A DNA stretch of 64,000 nt from Georgenia satyanarayanai. GTDB lineage: Bacteria; Actinomycetota; Actinomycetes; Actinomycetales; Actinomycetaceae. A model generated the notes under the pieces. It searched no databases and was not told where the DNA came from. It saw only the letters and a list, made by a program, of their open reading frames with translations. Position 1 is the first letter of the stretch. Every line of letters begins with the position of its first letter. A program made the translations under genes and the position numbers. The stretch is from assembly GCF_900116375.1 (NCBI RefSeq), contig NZ_UETB01000011.1:51110-115109 (forward strand), in the 5' to 3' direction. This document shows positions 8,364 to 20,990 of this stretch, piece after piece.

Positions 8364-10513
8364 CCACCACGACCACCCACCGCGAGGACGACGCCGTCTA
8401 CCGCGAGCGTTCGGCCCGCCCGGCGGCGCCGGACCTGCCCGACACGTCCGACGCCGCACAGCCGGCGTCCGTCGGCACCGTGACGTCGGCGATGAGCCCC
8501 GACACCGCGGCGCCCCCCGGTGAGGCCTTCGACCGGGGTGCCGTCGGGGACCTGCTCGACGGCCGTTGGCGCGAGCAGCGCCGCGCGTCACGCGACCTCG
8601 CCCTGGAGCCGGACTTCCAGCGCCTGCCCGACCAGACCGTCGCCGAGCACCGCGAGCGCGTCATGTGGCAGCTGCGCGAGCTCGTGGGGCGCAGCGAGGT
8701 GCTGCGTGGCTTCCCGCGGGAGGTCGGCGGCGGGGGAGACCCCGGCGGCAACCTCGCCGGCTTCGAGGAGCTCTTCCTGTCCGACCCCTCACTCCAGATC
8801 AAGGGCGGCGTGCAGTGGGGACTGTTCGGCTCGGCCGTGCAGCACCTCGGCGTGCCGGAGCAGCACGCGCGCCTGCTGCCGCCGATCATGCAGCTCGAGG
8901 TGCCGGGCTGCTTCGCGATGACCGAGGTGGGCCACGGCTCGGACGTCGCCTCCATCGCCACCACCGCCACCTACGACCCCGCCACCGAGGAGTTCGTCCT
9001 CCACACCCCCTTCCCCTCGGCGCGCAAGGAGTACATCGGCAACGCCGCCCTGCACGGCATCGCGGCCGTCGTCTTCGCCCAGCTCTCCACGCAGGGCCGC
9101 AACCACGGCGTCCACGCCTTCTACGTGCCCATCCGCGAGCACGACGAGGACGGCGGGCTGCGCTTCCTGCCCGGGATCGGCGGCAAGGACGACGGCCCCA
9201 AGGGTGGGCTCAACGGCGTCGACAACGGCCAGCTGTGGTTCGACCAGGTGCGCGTGCCGCGCGAGAACCTCCTGCGCCGCTACGGCGACGTCGCCCCGGA
9301 CGGCACCTACTCCTCGCCGATCGAGAGCAAGGGGCGGCGCTTCTTCACCATGCTCGGCACGCTCGTGCAGGGCCGTGTCTCCCTCGGTGGGGCCGCCGTC
9401 GGCGTGAGCAAGGCGGCCCTGTCCATCGCGGTCCGCTACGGCGACGAGCGACGCCAGTTCACCGGCGCCGACGAGCACCGCGAGGTCACCCTCCTCGACT
9501 ACCAGCGCCACCAGCGCCGGCTCCTCCCGCTCGTCGCGCGGACCTACGCCGCCGCCCTCGCCCAGGGTGTCCTCCTCGAGCGCTTCCACGGGGTCTTCAA
9601 CGGGGAGCACGACGACGACGAGTCACGCCAGGACCTCGAGACGCTCGCCGCCGCCTTCAAGCCGACGTCGACGTGGCTGGCGATGGAGGCGATCCAGGAG
9701 TCCCGGGAGGCCTGTGGCGGGGCCGGGTACATGGCCGAGAACCGGCTCGTGACCTGGCGGCAGGACTTCGACGTCTACACGACCTTCGAGGGGGACAACA
9801 ACGTCCTGCTCCAGCTCGTGGGCAAGCGGCTCCTCACCGACTACGGCCGGGCGATGGCGAAGATCGACATCGCGGGCGCAGCCCGGTTCGTCGCCGCCCG
9901 GGCGGGGGACATGGCCCTGCACCGCACCCCGCTGCGGCGGGCCGCGCAGTCGGTGCTCGACTCCGGCTCCAAGGCCCGCTCCGCGGGCCAGCTGCGTGAC
10001 CCCGAGGCGCAGCGCGAGCTGCTCGAGGACCGCGTCGAGACGATGGTCGCGGAGATCGCCGGCGCCCTGCGTGAGGTCAAGGACGCGCCTCCCGAGAAGG
10101 CCGCCGCCGTCTTCAACGAGCACCAGGACGCCCTCATCGGTGCCGCCCGTGCCCACGCGGAGCTGCTCCAGTGGGAGGCCTTCACCGCCGCGCTCGACCA
10201 GGTGCCCGCCGGCACCACGCGGCAGGTGCTCACCTGGCTGCGGGACCTCTACGGCCTGGAGTGCATCGAGCGGAACCTCGCCTGGTACCTCGTCAACGGG
10301 CGGATCACCGCCCAGCGGGCCCGGGTGGTGACCGGCTACATCAACCGGCTGCTCACCCGGCTGCGGCCGTACGCCGTCGACCTCGTCGACGCCTTCGGCT
10401 ACACCCCCGAGCACCTGCGGGCGCCGATCGCCTCGGGCGTGGAGGGTGCCCGCCAGGAGGAGGCCGAGGCGCTCCAGCGTCGCCGCCGCGCCCTGCCGGA
10501 GCGGCTCGGCTGA
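8360..10513 (+). CDS. Acyl-CoA oxidase / dehydrogenase (ACOX-like)
   Basis: At 717 residues it is longer than usual acyl-CoA dehydrogenases (about 400) and matches the ACOX architecture: helical N-terminus, beta domain with CFAMTEVGHGSDV, FAD-binding helices, and an extra C-terminal helical domain. YTTFEGDNNVLLQL near residue 477 holds the glutamate typical of the ACOX catalytic base. It would introduce the 2,3-double bond into acyl-CoA, feeding the MaoC-like, FabG4-like and thiolase enzymes opposite. Whether it uses oxygen or an electron-transfer flavoprotein cannot be decided. Coupled to tetR by ATGA. Confidence 0.88.
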   Translation: MTTTTTHREDDAVYRERSARPAAPDLPDTSDAAQPASVGTVTSAMSPDTAAPPGEAFDRGAVGDLLDGRWREQRRASRDLALEPDFQRLPDQTVAEHRERVMWQLRELVGRSEVLRGFPREVGGGGDPGGNLAGFEELFLSDPSLQIKGGVQWGLFGSAVQHLGVPEQHARLLPPIMQLEVPGCFAMTEVGHGSDVASIATTATYDPATEEFVLHTPFPSARKEYIGNAALHGIAAVVFAQLSTQGRNHGVHAFYVPIREHDEDGGLRFLPGIGGKDDGPKGGLNGVDNGQLWFDQVRVPRENLLRRYGDVAPDGTYSSPIESKGRRFFTMLGTLVQGRVSLGGAAVGVSKAALSIAVRYGDERRQFTGADEHREVTLLDYQRHQRRLLPLVARTYAAALAQGVLLERFHGVFNGEHDDDESRQDLETLAAAFKPTSTWLAMEAIQESREACGGAGYMAENRLVTWRQDFDVYTTFEGDNNVLLQLVGKRLLTDYGRAMAKIDIAGAARFVAARAGDMALHRTPLRRAAQSVLDSGSKARSAGQLRDPEAQRELLEDRVETMVAEIAGALREVKDAPPEKAAAVFNEHQDALIGAARAHAELLQWEAFTAALDQVPAGTTRQVLTWLRDLYGLECIERNLAWYLVNGRITAQRARVVTGYINRLLTRLRPYAVDLVDAFGYTPEHLRAPIASGVEGARQEEAEALQRRRRALPERLG

Positions 10514-10539
10514 GACGAGCCGCCAGCGTGAGCGTCGGG

Positions 10540-10577
10540 GTCCACTGCGCGCCCGCGCGACCGGGCGTGCAGTGGAC
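10540..10577. terminator. Long hairpin between convergent genes
   Basis: GTCCACTGC (10540) pairs with GCAGTGGAC (10569), and the stem continues inward through GCGCCCG/CGGGCGT to about 16 pairs with a six-base loop. It lies between two convergent stops and probably ends transcription in both directions. No T-run follows. Confidence 0.6.
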
Positions 10578-10595
10578 CGACGGTCCACGAGAACC

Positions 10596-11951
10596 TCACC
10601 CCGCGTGGGGAAGCGGCGGCGGTGCCGAGTCGTAGACGTGACCGGTGGGTGTGCGGGTGCGGATGACCGGCCCGGCCCGGGGAGCGCCCGGACTGCCCCG
10701 GCTGAGGGGGAGTGAGCTCCAGCCGGGCGCCGCCTTGTCCTGGTTGCACCGCTCGCACCGGCCGCCGAGGTTCTCCTCCGCGGTCTCCCCGCCCGTGGCG
10801 TGGTCGACGACGTGGTCGATGTGCCGCACCGGTGCGTCGCACCACGGGGTGCGGCACCGACCCGCGTCCCGGGTGGCGACGTAGCGCGCCAGTCCGGGTG
10901 GGGCGTGGCGGGCACGGCTCTCCATGGCGACGAGGTGGCCGGCCGGATCGGTGAACAGACGGCGGACCCACGCCCCGCAGCCACCCTCGTCGGTGAGGGT
11001 GCGACGCAGGAGGTCCCGGGCCCAGCCCGCGGGGACCGTGCCGTGCTCGGGCACGGAGGCGGGCTCGTCGCTCCCGGCCAGGGACTGGTCGATCATGACG
11101 AGCTGGAGCTCGACCCGTGCGGGGACCTGGGCGTCACTGCCGGTGAGGCGCGCGACGAGCGTGTCCGCCATGACCTGCCCGCGCCCGCGCTCGTCCCCCG
11201 CCGCGCGTGCGGAGTCCGCCGCGGCGCCGAGCGAGGCGTGTGCGGCCACCGCCTGGGCGACCGGCAGCAGGGCGGTGAGGTAGGCCATCGTGTCCGGTGC
11301 GGGCCGGATGCTGATGAAGCGCTCACGCTCGGCCCGGGCCGCGCGGTCCACGACGCTGTGCGGGTCGAGCCGGTAGGCGAGGCGCTTGGCCTCGGCGACG
11401 AGCTGACGGTCGCCCATCTCGGCCACCCGGGACGGGTCCTCCCACAGCTCGGCGTCGAGCGCGCGGCGCTCCTCGGCCCCCAGGCAGATGGTCTCCCTCA
11501 CGAGGAGGGTGGCCCGCCACTCACTGAGCTCGCCGCGGCGGAGCGCCGCGAGGGTGCACGGCATGTCCTCCCGCAACGCCCGCGCCATGCCGAGGTGGCG
11601 GCCACCGTGGTGCGGGGACAGGCGGCGGGCGAGGGCCACCTCGCTCGCCAGCCCGCGGCCCCGGCGGTCGGCTGCGACGCCGGCCGTCTGCTCGGCGTCC
11701 AGCCGCAGGCGCGACAGGTGGGCCGTGACCGCCACCTGCGCCCCCGCCGTCGCAGCCTTGAGGTCCTCCAGCTCGCGCACCAGGTCGATGCACTCGGCCT
11801 CGGTGAGCCCGGGCCGCTCGCCGTCCACCCGGTCCGCCACCACCAGGGCCGGGTCCAGCCCCTCGAGCAGGCGCCTCATCGCGCCGACGTCGGCCGCGCG
11901 CAGCGCCGCCACGGGCGGTGTGCCGGGGCCGGACGGGTCGGTGCTGGACAT
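10596..11951 (-). CDS. DUF222 / HNH endonuclease domain protein
   Basis: 451 residues: an N-terminal DUF222 helical region (to about 300) and a C-terminal HNH domain, CRTPWCDAPVRHIDHVVDH followed by GRCERCNQDK, with paired zinc cysteines and the HNH histidines. Proteins of this type occur in many copies in Micrococcales and other actinobacteria; their role is unresolved and may be DNA cleavage linked to mobility or recombination. It is isolated between the fatty-acid locus and purL, with a hairpin at its 3' side and another structured region at its 5' side. Confidence 0.9.
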   Translation of the reverse strand: MSSTDPSGPGTPPVAALRAADVGAMRRLLEGLDPALVVADRVDGERPGLTEAECIDLVRELEDLKAATAGAQVAVTAHLSRLRLDAEQTAGVAADRRGRGLASEVALARRLSPHHGGRHLGMARALREDMPCTLAALRRGELSEWRATLLVRETICLGAEERRALDAELWEDPSRVAEMGDRQLVAEAKRLAYRLDPHSVVDRAARAERERFISIRPAPDTMAYLTALLPVAQAVAAHASLGAAADSARAAGDERGRGQVMADTLVARLTGSDAQVPARVELQLVMIDQSLAGSDEPASVPEHGTVPAGWARDLLRRTLTDEGGCGAWVRRLFTDPAGHLVAMESRARHAPPGLARYVATRDAGRCRTPWCDAPVRHIDHVVDHATGGETAEENLGGRCERCNQDKAAPGWSSLPLSRGSPGAPRAGPVIRTRTPTGHVYDSAPPPLPHAG

Positions 11952-12005
11952 GGTTCCAGGCTAGGTGCGACCACCGACATTCCCGCGACATACCGCTGAA
12001 AAGTT

Positions 12006-12116
12006 CCCCTCAGGCTGTGGGCGGGGCGCCCCCGGGCCAAGCCTGTGGAGCAACCTGCCCCCCGCCCACACCGGCAGGTCCGCCAGGTGGCCACCTGCGC
12101 CGCGCTCCCTGAGGGG
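12006..12116 (+). promoter_or_regulatory. Structured leader upstream of purL
   Basis: Nested inverted repeats span the HNH/purL gap: CCCCTCAGG (12006) with CCTGAGGGG (12108), and GTGGGCGGGG (12017) with CCCCGCCCAC (12060). Inside lies a perfect 14-base palindrome CAGGTGGCCACCTG (12084-12097). The block ends 50 bases before the purL ATG. It may be a folded RNA leader or operator; it does not match a purine riboswitch that I recognise. Confidence 0.4.
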
Positions 12117-12166
12117 CTGTAGATTGTCCGCCGTGCATGCCTTTACCGTCCTGTTACGGGGCACCG

Positions 12167-15881
<3,715 letters not shown>

Positions 15882-15915
15882 CCCAGGGCGTCATCCGACC
15901 GACGTCGTCACCGGG

Positions 15916-15944
15916 CCGCGGGAACACCTTCGGGGTTCCCGCGG
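15916..15944 (+). terminator. Hairpin terminator after gdhA
   Basis: CCGCGGGAAC and GTTCCCGCGG form a perfect ten-pair stem with a nine-base loop, 34 bases after the gdhA stop and just before the next ATG. It lacks a long T-run. Confidence 0.6.
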
Positions 15945-15955
15945 TTCGGTACGTC

Positions 15956-16375
15956 ATGAGCTTCGACGACGTGAGGGACCTGCTCGACCGCACCGAGGTC
16001 GTCGCGGTGGTGACGACGCGCGCCGGCGGCAGCCAGGTCGCGACACCGATCTGGGCGATGGTGGTCGACGGCGTGCCGTACCTGCGGTCCGCCTACGGTG
16101 CCGGCTCGTGGTGGTACCGGCACGCCGTGTCCGGGCGCCCGGTGGCGATCGCCCTGGGCGACGGTGCCGTCGCGGAGCGCGACCGGGACGCCGCGCTGAG
16201 CCTGCCGCGCACGCAGGTCCGCGTCACGCACGTCCCCGCGGACGACCCCGTGCAGGACCGCATCGACGAGGAGCTCGAGCGCAAGTACGCCCACGCGCCC
16301 CGGTCCTCGATCGACCCGACGCGCAGCGTGGAGGCCCGCGCGGCCACGCTCCGGGTCGAGCCCGCGGAGGCGTGA
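15956..16375 (+). CDS. DUF2255-like small protein
   Basis: 139 residues. The order TPIWAMVVDGVPYLRSAYGAG, then WYRHA, then a C-terminal YAH...SIDPTRSVEARAATLRVEP resembles DUF2255, small split-barrel-like proteins possibly related to flavin or F420-binding folds. No catalytic residue can be assigned. The start lies 11 bases after the gdhA terminator hairpin and lacks a clear ribosome site, so expression may depend on a promoter within the hairpin region. Function unknown. Confidence 0.7.
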   Translation: MSFDDVRDLLDRTEVVAVVTTRAGGSQVATPIWAMVVDGVPYLRSAYGAGSWWYRHAVSGRPVAIALGDGAVAERDRDAALSLPRTQVRVTHVPADDPVQDRIDEELERKYAHAPRSSIDPTRSVEARAATLRVEPAEA

Positions 16376-16445
16376 GCCCGCGCTGAGGCCGCCGTCACGC
16401 CGGACGCGTGCGGCGCCCGCCCGCCCGATGCGGGATCGTGGGGGC

Positions 16446-17162
16446 ATGGATGAGGTGCAGCTGGAGGTCGCGGTCCAGGACGCGAACGGGGCCGCCGTGG
16501 CCCGCGACGCCGGTGCGGACCGTGTCGAGCTGTGCTCGGCCCTCGACGTCGGCGGGCTCACCCCCAGCATCGCCATGGTCGGGGCGGTGGTGGCCACGGG
16601 CATCCCCGTCCACGTGCTCGTCCGTCCTCGCCCCGGGGGCTTCCGGTACTCGGCGAGCGAGGTGACCCTCATGGTGCGGGACATCGAGGCGATCGTCGAC
16701 GCCGGGGCCGCGGGCGTCGTCGTCGGCGCACTCACGGCGCGCGACACCCTGGACCGGCACGCCCTGGAGGCGCTCCAGTACGCCGCCGAGGGGCTCGAGG
16801 TCACCGTCCACCGCTGCGTCGACGTGCTCGACGACCCGGGCGCCGTCCTCGAGGACCTCGCCGGCCTCGGCTTCACGCGGGTCCTCACCTCCGGGGGCGC
16901 GGCGACCGTCGCGCAGGGCCTGCCGACGCTGCGCCGGATGACGGCGGCCGCGGGCGGGCGCCTGGAGGTGATGGCGGGCGGCGGCGTACGGACCGAGGAC
17001 GTCGCGGCGCTCGTGGACGCCGGGGTCGACGCCGTCCACCTGTCCGCTCGACGGCACGTGCCCGACGGCGGTCCCTCCGGCCCGGGAGGCGGGCGGCCGG
17101 GGTACGACGTCACGGACGCGTCGGTGCTCGCGGCGGTCACGGCCGCACTCGGCCGCCCCTGA
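16446..17162 (+). CDS. cutC: CutC-family TIM-barrel protein
   Basis: 238 residues with CutC hallmarks: [25 protein letters not shown] near the N-terminus, [14 protein letters not shown], and VLTSGG with MAGGGVR toward the end. CutC was linked to copper tolerance in E. coli, though the biochemical role remains uncertain. A start at 16428 is possible but adds an atypical MRDRGG. There are no copper genes nearby, so context does not refine the function. Confidence 0.88.
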   Translation: MDEVQLEVAVQDANGAAVARDAGADRVELCSALDVGGLTPSIAMVGAVVATGIPVHVLVRPRPGGFRYSASEVTLMVRDIEAIVDAGAAGVVVGALTARDTLDRHALEALQYAAEGLEVTVHRCVDVLDDPGAVLEDLAGLGFTRVLTSGGAATVAQGLPTLRRMTAAAGGRLEVMAGGGVRTEDVAALVDAGVDAVHLSARRHVPDGGPSGPGGGRPGYDVTDASVLAAVTAALGRP

Positions 17163-17196
17163 GCAGCACGGTCGGTCTCCCGGCTACGGTGGCCCC

Positions 17197-17571
17197 GTGG
17201 CACGACGACGCACCGACCCGTACGAGGGCATGGCGGCACTGCGGCAGTGGCGTGCCGCGCAGGACGCGGGGGAGCAGGTGCCGGCAGCCGTCGTGCGCAC
17301 CGCCGTCCGCTTCACCCTCGAGGAGCTCGCGGTGAGCTCGCCCGGGAACTCCGTGGAGGTGCGGGTGCCGCCCGCCGCGGCCGTCCAGGCGATCGCGGGG
17401 CCACGGCACACCCGCGGTACCCCGCCCAACGTCGTGGAGACCGACATGCAGACGTGGCTGCGTCTGGCGACCGGCCGGCTGTCCTGGGACGAGGCCCGCA
17501 GGTCCGGCGCGGTGATGGCCTCCGGGATCCGCGCGGACCTGTCCGGCGTGCTCCCGCTCATCACCCGCTGA
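17197..17571 (+). CDS. Sterol-carrier-like (SCP2-type) family protein
   Basis: 124 residues from a GTG start. The segment [22 protein letters not shown], the [15 protein letters not shown] motif and [15 protein letters not shown] are characteristic of a small actinobacterial family annotated as sterol carrier-like. The fold suggests hydrophobic ligand binding, but no substrate is known. It lies upstream of the small membrane protein, the RNB ribonuclease and purF, a neighbourhood I recall as common in related genomes. Confidence 0.75.
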   Translation: MARRRTDPYEGMAALRQWRAAQDAGEQVPAAVVRTAVRFTLEELAVSSPGNSVEVRVPPAAAVQAIAGPRHTRGTPPNVVETDMQTWLRLATGRLSWDEARRSGAVMASGIRADLSGVLPLITR

Positions 17572-17622
17572 GCGGACGGCGCGGGCGAGTGAGCGCGCGG
17601 GGCGCGGGGTACGTTGGACCGC

Positions 17623-17979
17623 GTGAGCACGCCCGACCCCGCCTCCGCCGCGTCACCCGACCTCGCCGCACCGCGTGCGGCAGCCACCGAGCCGGCACCG
17701 CCCGCCGAGGACGGCCCCGTGGCCCGGGCGATCGACGTCGCCGACGCGAGCCGCGTGCGGCGCGCCCCCCGATACGGGCGGTTCGGGTTCCTCGGCTTCC
17801 TCCTCGGAGCCCTCCTCTCCCTCGCCCTCACCTTCGTGCCCGTGGGCGGGGCGGACCTCCCGCGCGGCACCCTCTTCCTCCTCCTGCTCCTCGCCCTCGG
17901 CACGGGCGGTGTCTTCGCGGGCCTCACCTGGGCGCTGGTGGCCGACCGTCGATCCCTGCGTCGCCGTGGTCGGGGCTGA
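17623..17979 (+). CDS. Small two-helix membrane protein
   Basis: 118 residues from GTG 17623. A proline/alanine-rich N-terminal 50 residues precedes two hydrophobic segments (about 60-78 FGFLGFLLGALLSLALTFV and 86-108) and a short basic tail. Function not recognised. The stop lies eight bases before the chosen start of the RNB ribonuclease gene, suggesting one transcript. Confidence 0.7.
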   Translation: MSTPDPASAASPDLAAPRAAATEPAPPAEDGPVARAIDVADASRVRRAPRYGRFGFLGFLLGALLSLALTFVPVGGADLPRGTLFLLLLLALGTGGVFAGLTWALVADRRSLRRRGRG

Positions 17980-17986
17980 CCGCGGC

Positions 17987-19429
17987 GTGCCCACCCGCCA
18001 GCTCCACCTGCCGGCACTGCCCGCGCGCGTCGCGGAGTCCCTCGACCGGCTCCGCGCCGAGCTCGACATCCCCGTCGACCTCCCGCCCGCGGCGCTGCGG
18101 GAGGCGCAGGAGGCCGCCCGCCGCCCGCTGCCCACGCTGCCGGACGCGCGCGACCTCCCCCTCGTCACCGTCGACCCGCCCGGTGCCCGGGACCTCGACC
18201 AGGCCGTCCACCTCGAGGAGGACGGCGACGGGTTCCTCGTCCACTACGCCATCGCCGACGTCGCCTCCTTCGTCACGCCCGGCGGCGCCCTCGACGCCGC
18301 CGTCCACGAGCGGGGCGTCACCGTCTACGGCCCCACCGGCTCCACGCCCCTCCACCCGGAGGTCCTCAGCGCCGGCGCCGCGAGCCTGCTGGCGGGCCAG
18401 GACCGCCCCGCCTACCTGTGGCGCATCGCGCTCGCCGCCGACGGCGCGGTCCGCGAGGCCACCGTGCGCCGGGCGCTGGTCCGCAGCCGCGCCCAGCTCA
18501 CCTACGCCCAGGTCCAGGACGTCGTCGACGGCGGCAGCGACCCGTCCGTCCCGCCCACCCTGCCCGGGCTGCTGCGCCGGGTCGGCGAGCTGCGCCTCGC
18601 GCAGGAGCGGGCACGCGGCGGCGTCTCCCTCGAGATCCCCGAGCAGGAGGTCGTCGCCCGCGACGGCGGCTACGCCCTCGCCTTCCGCGCCACCCTGCCC
18701 GTGGAGGAGTGGAACGCCCAGATCTCCCTCCTCACCGGCATCTGCGCCGCCGGGCTCATGCGCGGCGCCGGGGTGGGCATCCTGCGCACCCTGCCGCCGG
18801 CCGACCCCCGCGACCTCGCCCGCCTGCGCCGCACCGCCCGCGGCCTGGGCATCGCGTGGCCCGAGGACGTCTCCTACCAGGACCTCCTCCCCACCCTCGA
18901 CTCCGCCGTCCCCGCCCACGCCGCCTTCCTCACCGAGGCGACCACCCTCTTCCGCGGTGCTGGGTACGCCGTCCTGGGCCAGGACGAGGACGGCGACACC
19001 CGCCACGCCGCCATCGCCGCCCACTACGCCCACGTCACCGCGCCGCTGCGCCGCCTCGTCGACCGCGCCGGCCTCGAGGTCTGCCGCGCCGTCTGCGCCG
19101 GGGAGCCGGTGCCCGGGTGGGTGCACGACGCGCTGCCCGAGCTGCCCCGCGTCATGGCGCGCAGCACCCAGCGGGCCGGGCGCTACGAGCGCGGTGCCGT
19201 CGACGCCGTCGAGGCCCTCGTCCTCGAGAGCAGGGTGGGGGAGGAGTTCCGCGGCATCGTCGTCGAGGTCGACGAGGACGACGACGGCGTGCGCGGCACC
19301 GTCGTCATCGCCGAGCCCGCCGTCGAGGCGTCCGTGCGGGCGCCGGAGCTGCCGCTCGGCGAGCAGGTGACCGTGCGGCTGGAGGAGGTCGACGTCCCCG
19401 GGCGGACGGTGCGCTTCTCACCGGCCTGA
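17987..19429 (+). CDS. RNB-domain ribonuclease (RNase II/R family, short actinobacterial form)
   Basis: 480 residues, mostly one RNB catalytic domain without an obvious N-terminal cold-shock region. VTVDPPGARDLDQAVHLEE aligns with the RNase II acidic cluster (D201, D207, D209, D210 in E. coli); the last aspartate is Gln here. HYAHVTAPLRRLVDR is the conserved arginine-rich active-site region. It should be a 3'-5' exoribonuclease. GTG 17987 gives the usual compact N-terminus; GTG 17966 is an alternative that would overlap the preceding gene. Confidence 0.85.
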   Translation: MPTRQLHLPALPARVAESLDRLRAELDIPVDLPPAALREAQEAARRPLPTLPDARDLPLVTVDPPGARDLDQAVHLEEDGDGFLVHYAIADVASFVTPGGALDAAVHERGVTVYGPTGSTPLHPEVLSAGAASLLAGQDRPAYLWRIALAADGAVREATVRRALVRSRAQLTYAQVQDVVDGGSDPSVPPTLPGLLRRVGELRLAQERARGGVSLEIPEQEVVARDGGYALAFRATLPVEEWNAQISLLTGICAAGLMRGAGVGILRTLPPADPRDLARLRRTARGLGIAWPEDVSYQDLLPTLDSAVPAHAAFLTEATTLFRGAGYAVLGQDEDGDTRHAAIAAHYAHVTAPLRRLVDRAGLEVCRAVCAGEPVPGWVHDALPELPRVMARSTQRAGRYERGAVDAVEALVLESRVGEEFRGIVVEVDEDDDGVRGTVVIAEPAVEASVRAPELPLGEQVTVRLEEVDVPGRTVRFSPA

Positions 19430-19463
19430 CCCGACCCGCCGACCGGGGCGCGGGTGTGGGACC

Positions 19464-20990
19464 ATGACACACGTGCGACGCGGAGACGGACGGCTGAGTC
19501 ACGACCTGCTCCCGGGGGAGGCTCCTCCCCAGGACGAGTGCGGGGTCTTCGGGGTCTGGGCACCCGGTGAGGAGGTCGCCCGCCTCACGTACTTCGGCAT
19601 CTACGCCCTGCAGCACCGCGGCCAGGAGTCCGCCGGCATCGCCACGAGCAACGGTGAGCAGCTCCTCGTCTACAAGGACATGGGCCTGGTCTCCCAGGTC
19701 TTCGACGACCAGACGCTGTCCGCGCTGCAGGGACACATCGCCGTCGGGCACGTGCGCTACGCGACGACGGGCGCCAGCGCGTGGGAGAACGCCCAGCCCA
19801 CCCTCGGCCCCGCGGGTGCCGGCACCGTCGCGCTCGGCCACAACGGCAACCTCACCAACACCCGCCGGCTCATGGAGCTCGTGCGTGAGAGGTCCGGGAC
19901 GGACCTGTCCGGGGAGCTCGGTCGCGGCAGCTCCACCGACACCGCCGTCATCACCGCCCTGCTGGCCGGGACCGCCGGTGAGGACGCGCGCTCCCTCGAG
20001 GCGACGGCGATGAGCGTGCTGCCGCTGCTCGAGGGGGCCTTCTCCCTCGTCTTCATGGACGAGCACTCCCTCTACGCCGCCCGCGACCCGCACGGCTTCC
20101 GGCCCCTGGTGCTCGGCCGGCTGCAGCGCGGCTGGGCCATCGCCTCGGAGACGGCGGCCCTCGACATCGTCGGCGCCACCTTCGTCCGGGAGATCGAGCC
20201 CGGTGAGCTCGTCGTCATCGACGAGGACGGGCTGCGCTCCCAGCACTTCGCCAAGCCCAGTCCGCGCGGCTGCGTCTTCGAGTACGTCTACCTCGCCCGC
20301 CCGGACACGCAGATCGCCGGCCGCTCGGTCAACGCCGCACGCAGCGAGATGGGCCGGGTGCTGGCGCGCGAGCACCCCGTCGACGCCGACCTCGTCATCC
20401 CCACGCCGGACTCCGGGACGCCCGCCGCGATCGGGTACGCCCAGGAGTCCGGCATCCCCTTCGCGCAGGGCCTGGTGAAGAACGCCTACGTCGGGCGCAC
20501 GTTCATCCAGCCGACCGACACGATCCGCCAGCTCGGCATCAAGCTCAAGCTCAACCCGCTGCGCGAGGTCATCGCCGGCAAGCGGCTCGTCGTCGTCGAC
20601 GACTCCATCGTGCGCGGCAACACCCAGCGCGCCCTCGTCCGCATGCTGCGCGAGGCCGGGGCCGCGGAGATCCACGTGCGCATCTCCTCCCCGCCCGTGA
20701 AGTGGCCGTGCTTCTACGGCATCGACTTCGCCACCCGGGCCGAGCTCATCGCCAACGGCATGAGCATCGAGGAGATCCGAGCCTCCCTGGGAGCGGACAG
20801 CCTCGGCTACATCTCGACCGACGGGATGATCGAGGCCACGGCCGTGCCCCGCGCACGCCTGTGCACGGCGTGCTTCACCGGCGAGTACCCCGTGCCGGTC
20901 GAGGACGCCGAGTCCGCGGCCGAGCGGCGTGACTACCAGGTCCTCCCGCCCCGGCACCCGGGGTCCCTGACGATCGCTGGAGCGCAGTGA
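19464..20990 (+). CDS. purF: Amidophosphoribosyltransferase
   Basis: 508 residues. After a short propeptide, CGVFGVWAP supplies the N-terminal nucleophile Cys exposed by cleavage; the RYATTGAS and GHNGNLTN regions belong to the glutaminase domain. The PRPP loop VVVDDSIVRGNTQ lies in the second half. The cluster of cysteines near the C-terminus (CTACF) is as in [4Fe-4S] PurF forms. It makes phosphoribosylamine, the committed purine step. The stop overlaps the purM GTG. Confidence 0.96.
   Translation: MTHVRRGDGRLSHDLLPGEAPPQDECGVFGVWAPGEEVARLTYFGIYALQHRGQESAGIATSNGEQLLVYKDMGLVSQVFDDQTLSALQGHIAVGHVRYATTGASAWENAQPTLGPAGAGTVALGHNGNLTNTRRLMELVRERSGTDLSGELGRGSSTDTAVITALLAGTAGEDARSLEATAMSVLPLLEGAFSLVFMDEHSLYAARDPHGFRPLVLGRLQRGWAIASETAALDIVGATFVREIEPGELVVIDEDGLRSQHFAKPSPRGCVFEYVYLARPDTQIAGRSVNAARSEMGRVLAREHPVDADLVIPTPDSGTPAAIGYAQESGIPFAQGLVKNAYVGRTFIQPTDTIRQLGIKLKLNPLREVIAGKRLVVVDDSIVRGNTQRALVRMLREAGAAEIHVRISSPPVKWPCFYGIDFATRAELIANGMSIEEIRASLGADSLGYISTDGMIEATAVPRARLCTACFTGEYPVPVEDAESAAERRDYQVLPPRHPGSLTIAGAQ

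Noticed and set aside
10596..11951. Homing endonuclease or intein
   Set aside because: The DUF222-HNH protein is free-standing; neighbouring genes are not interrupted and no intein splice motifs are seen.
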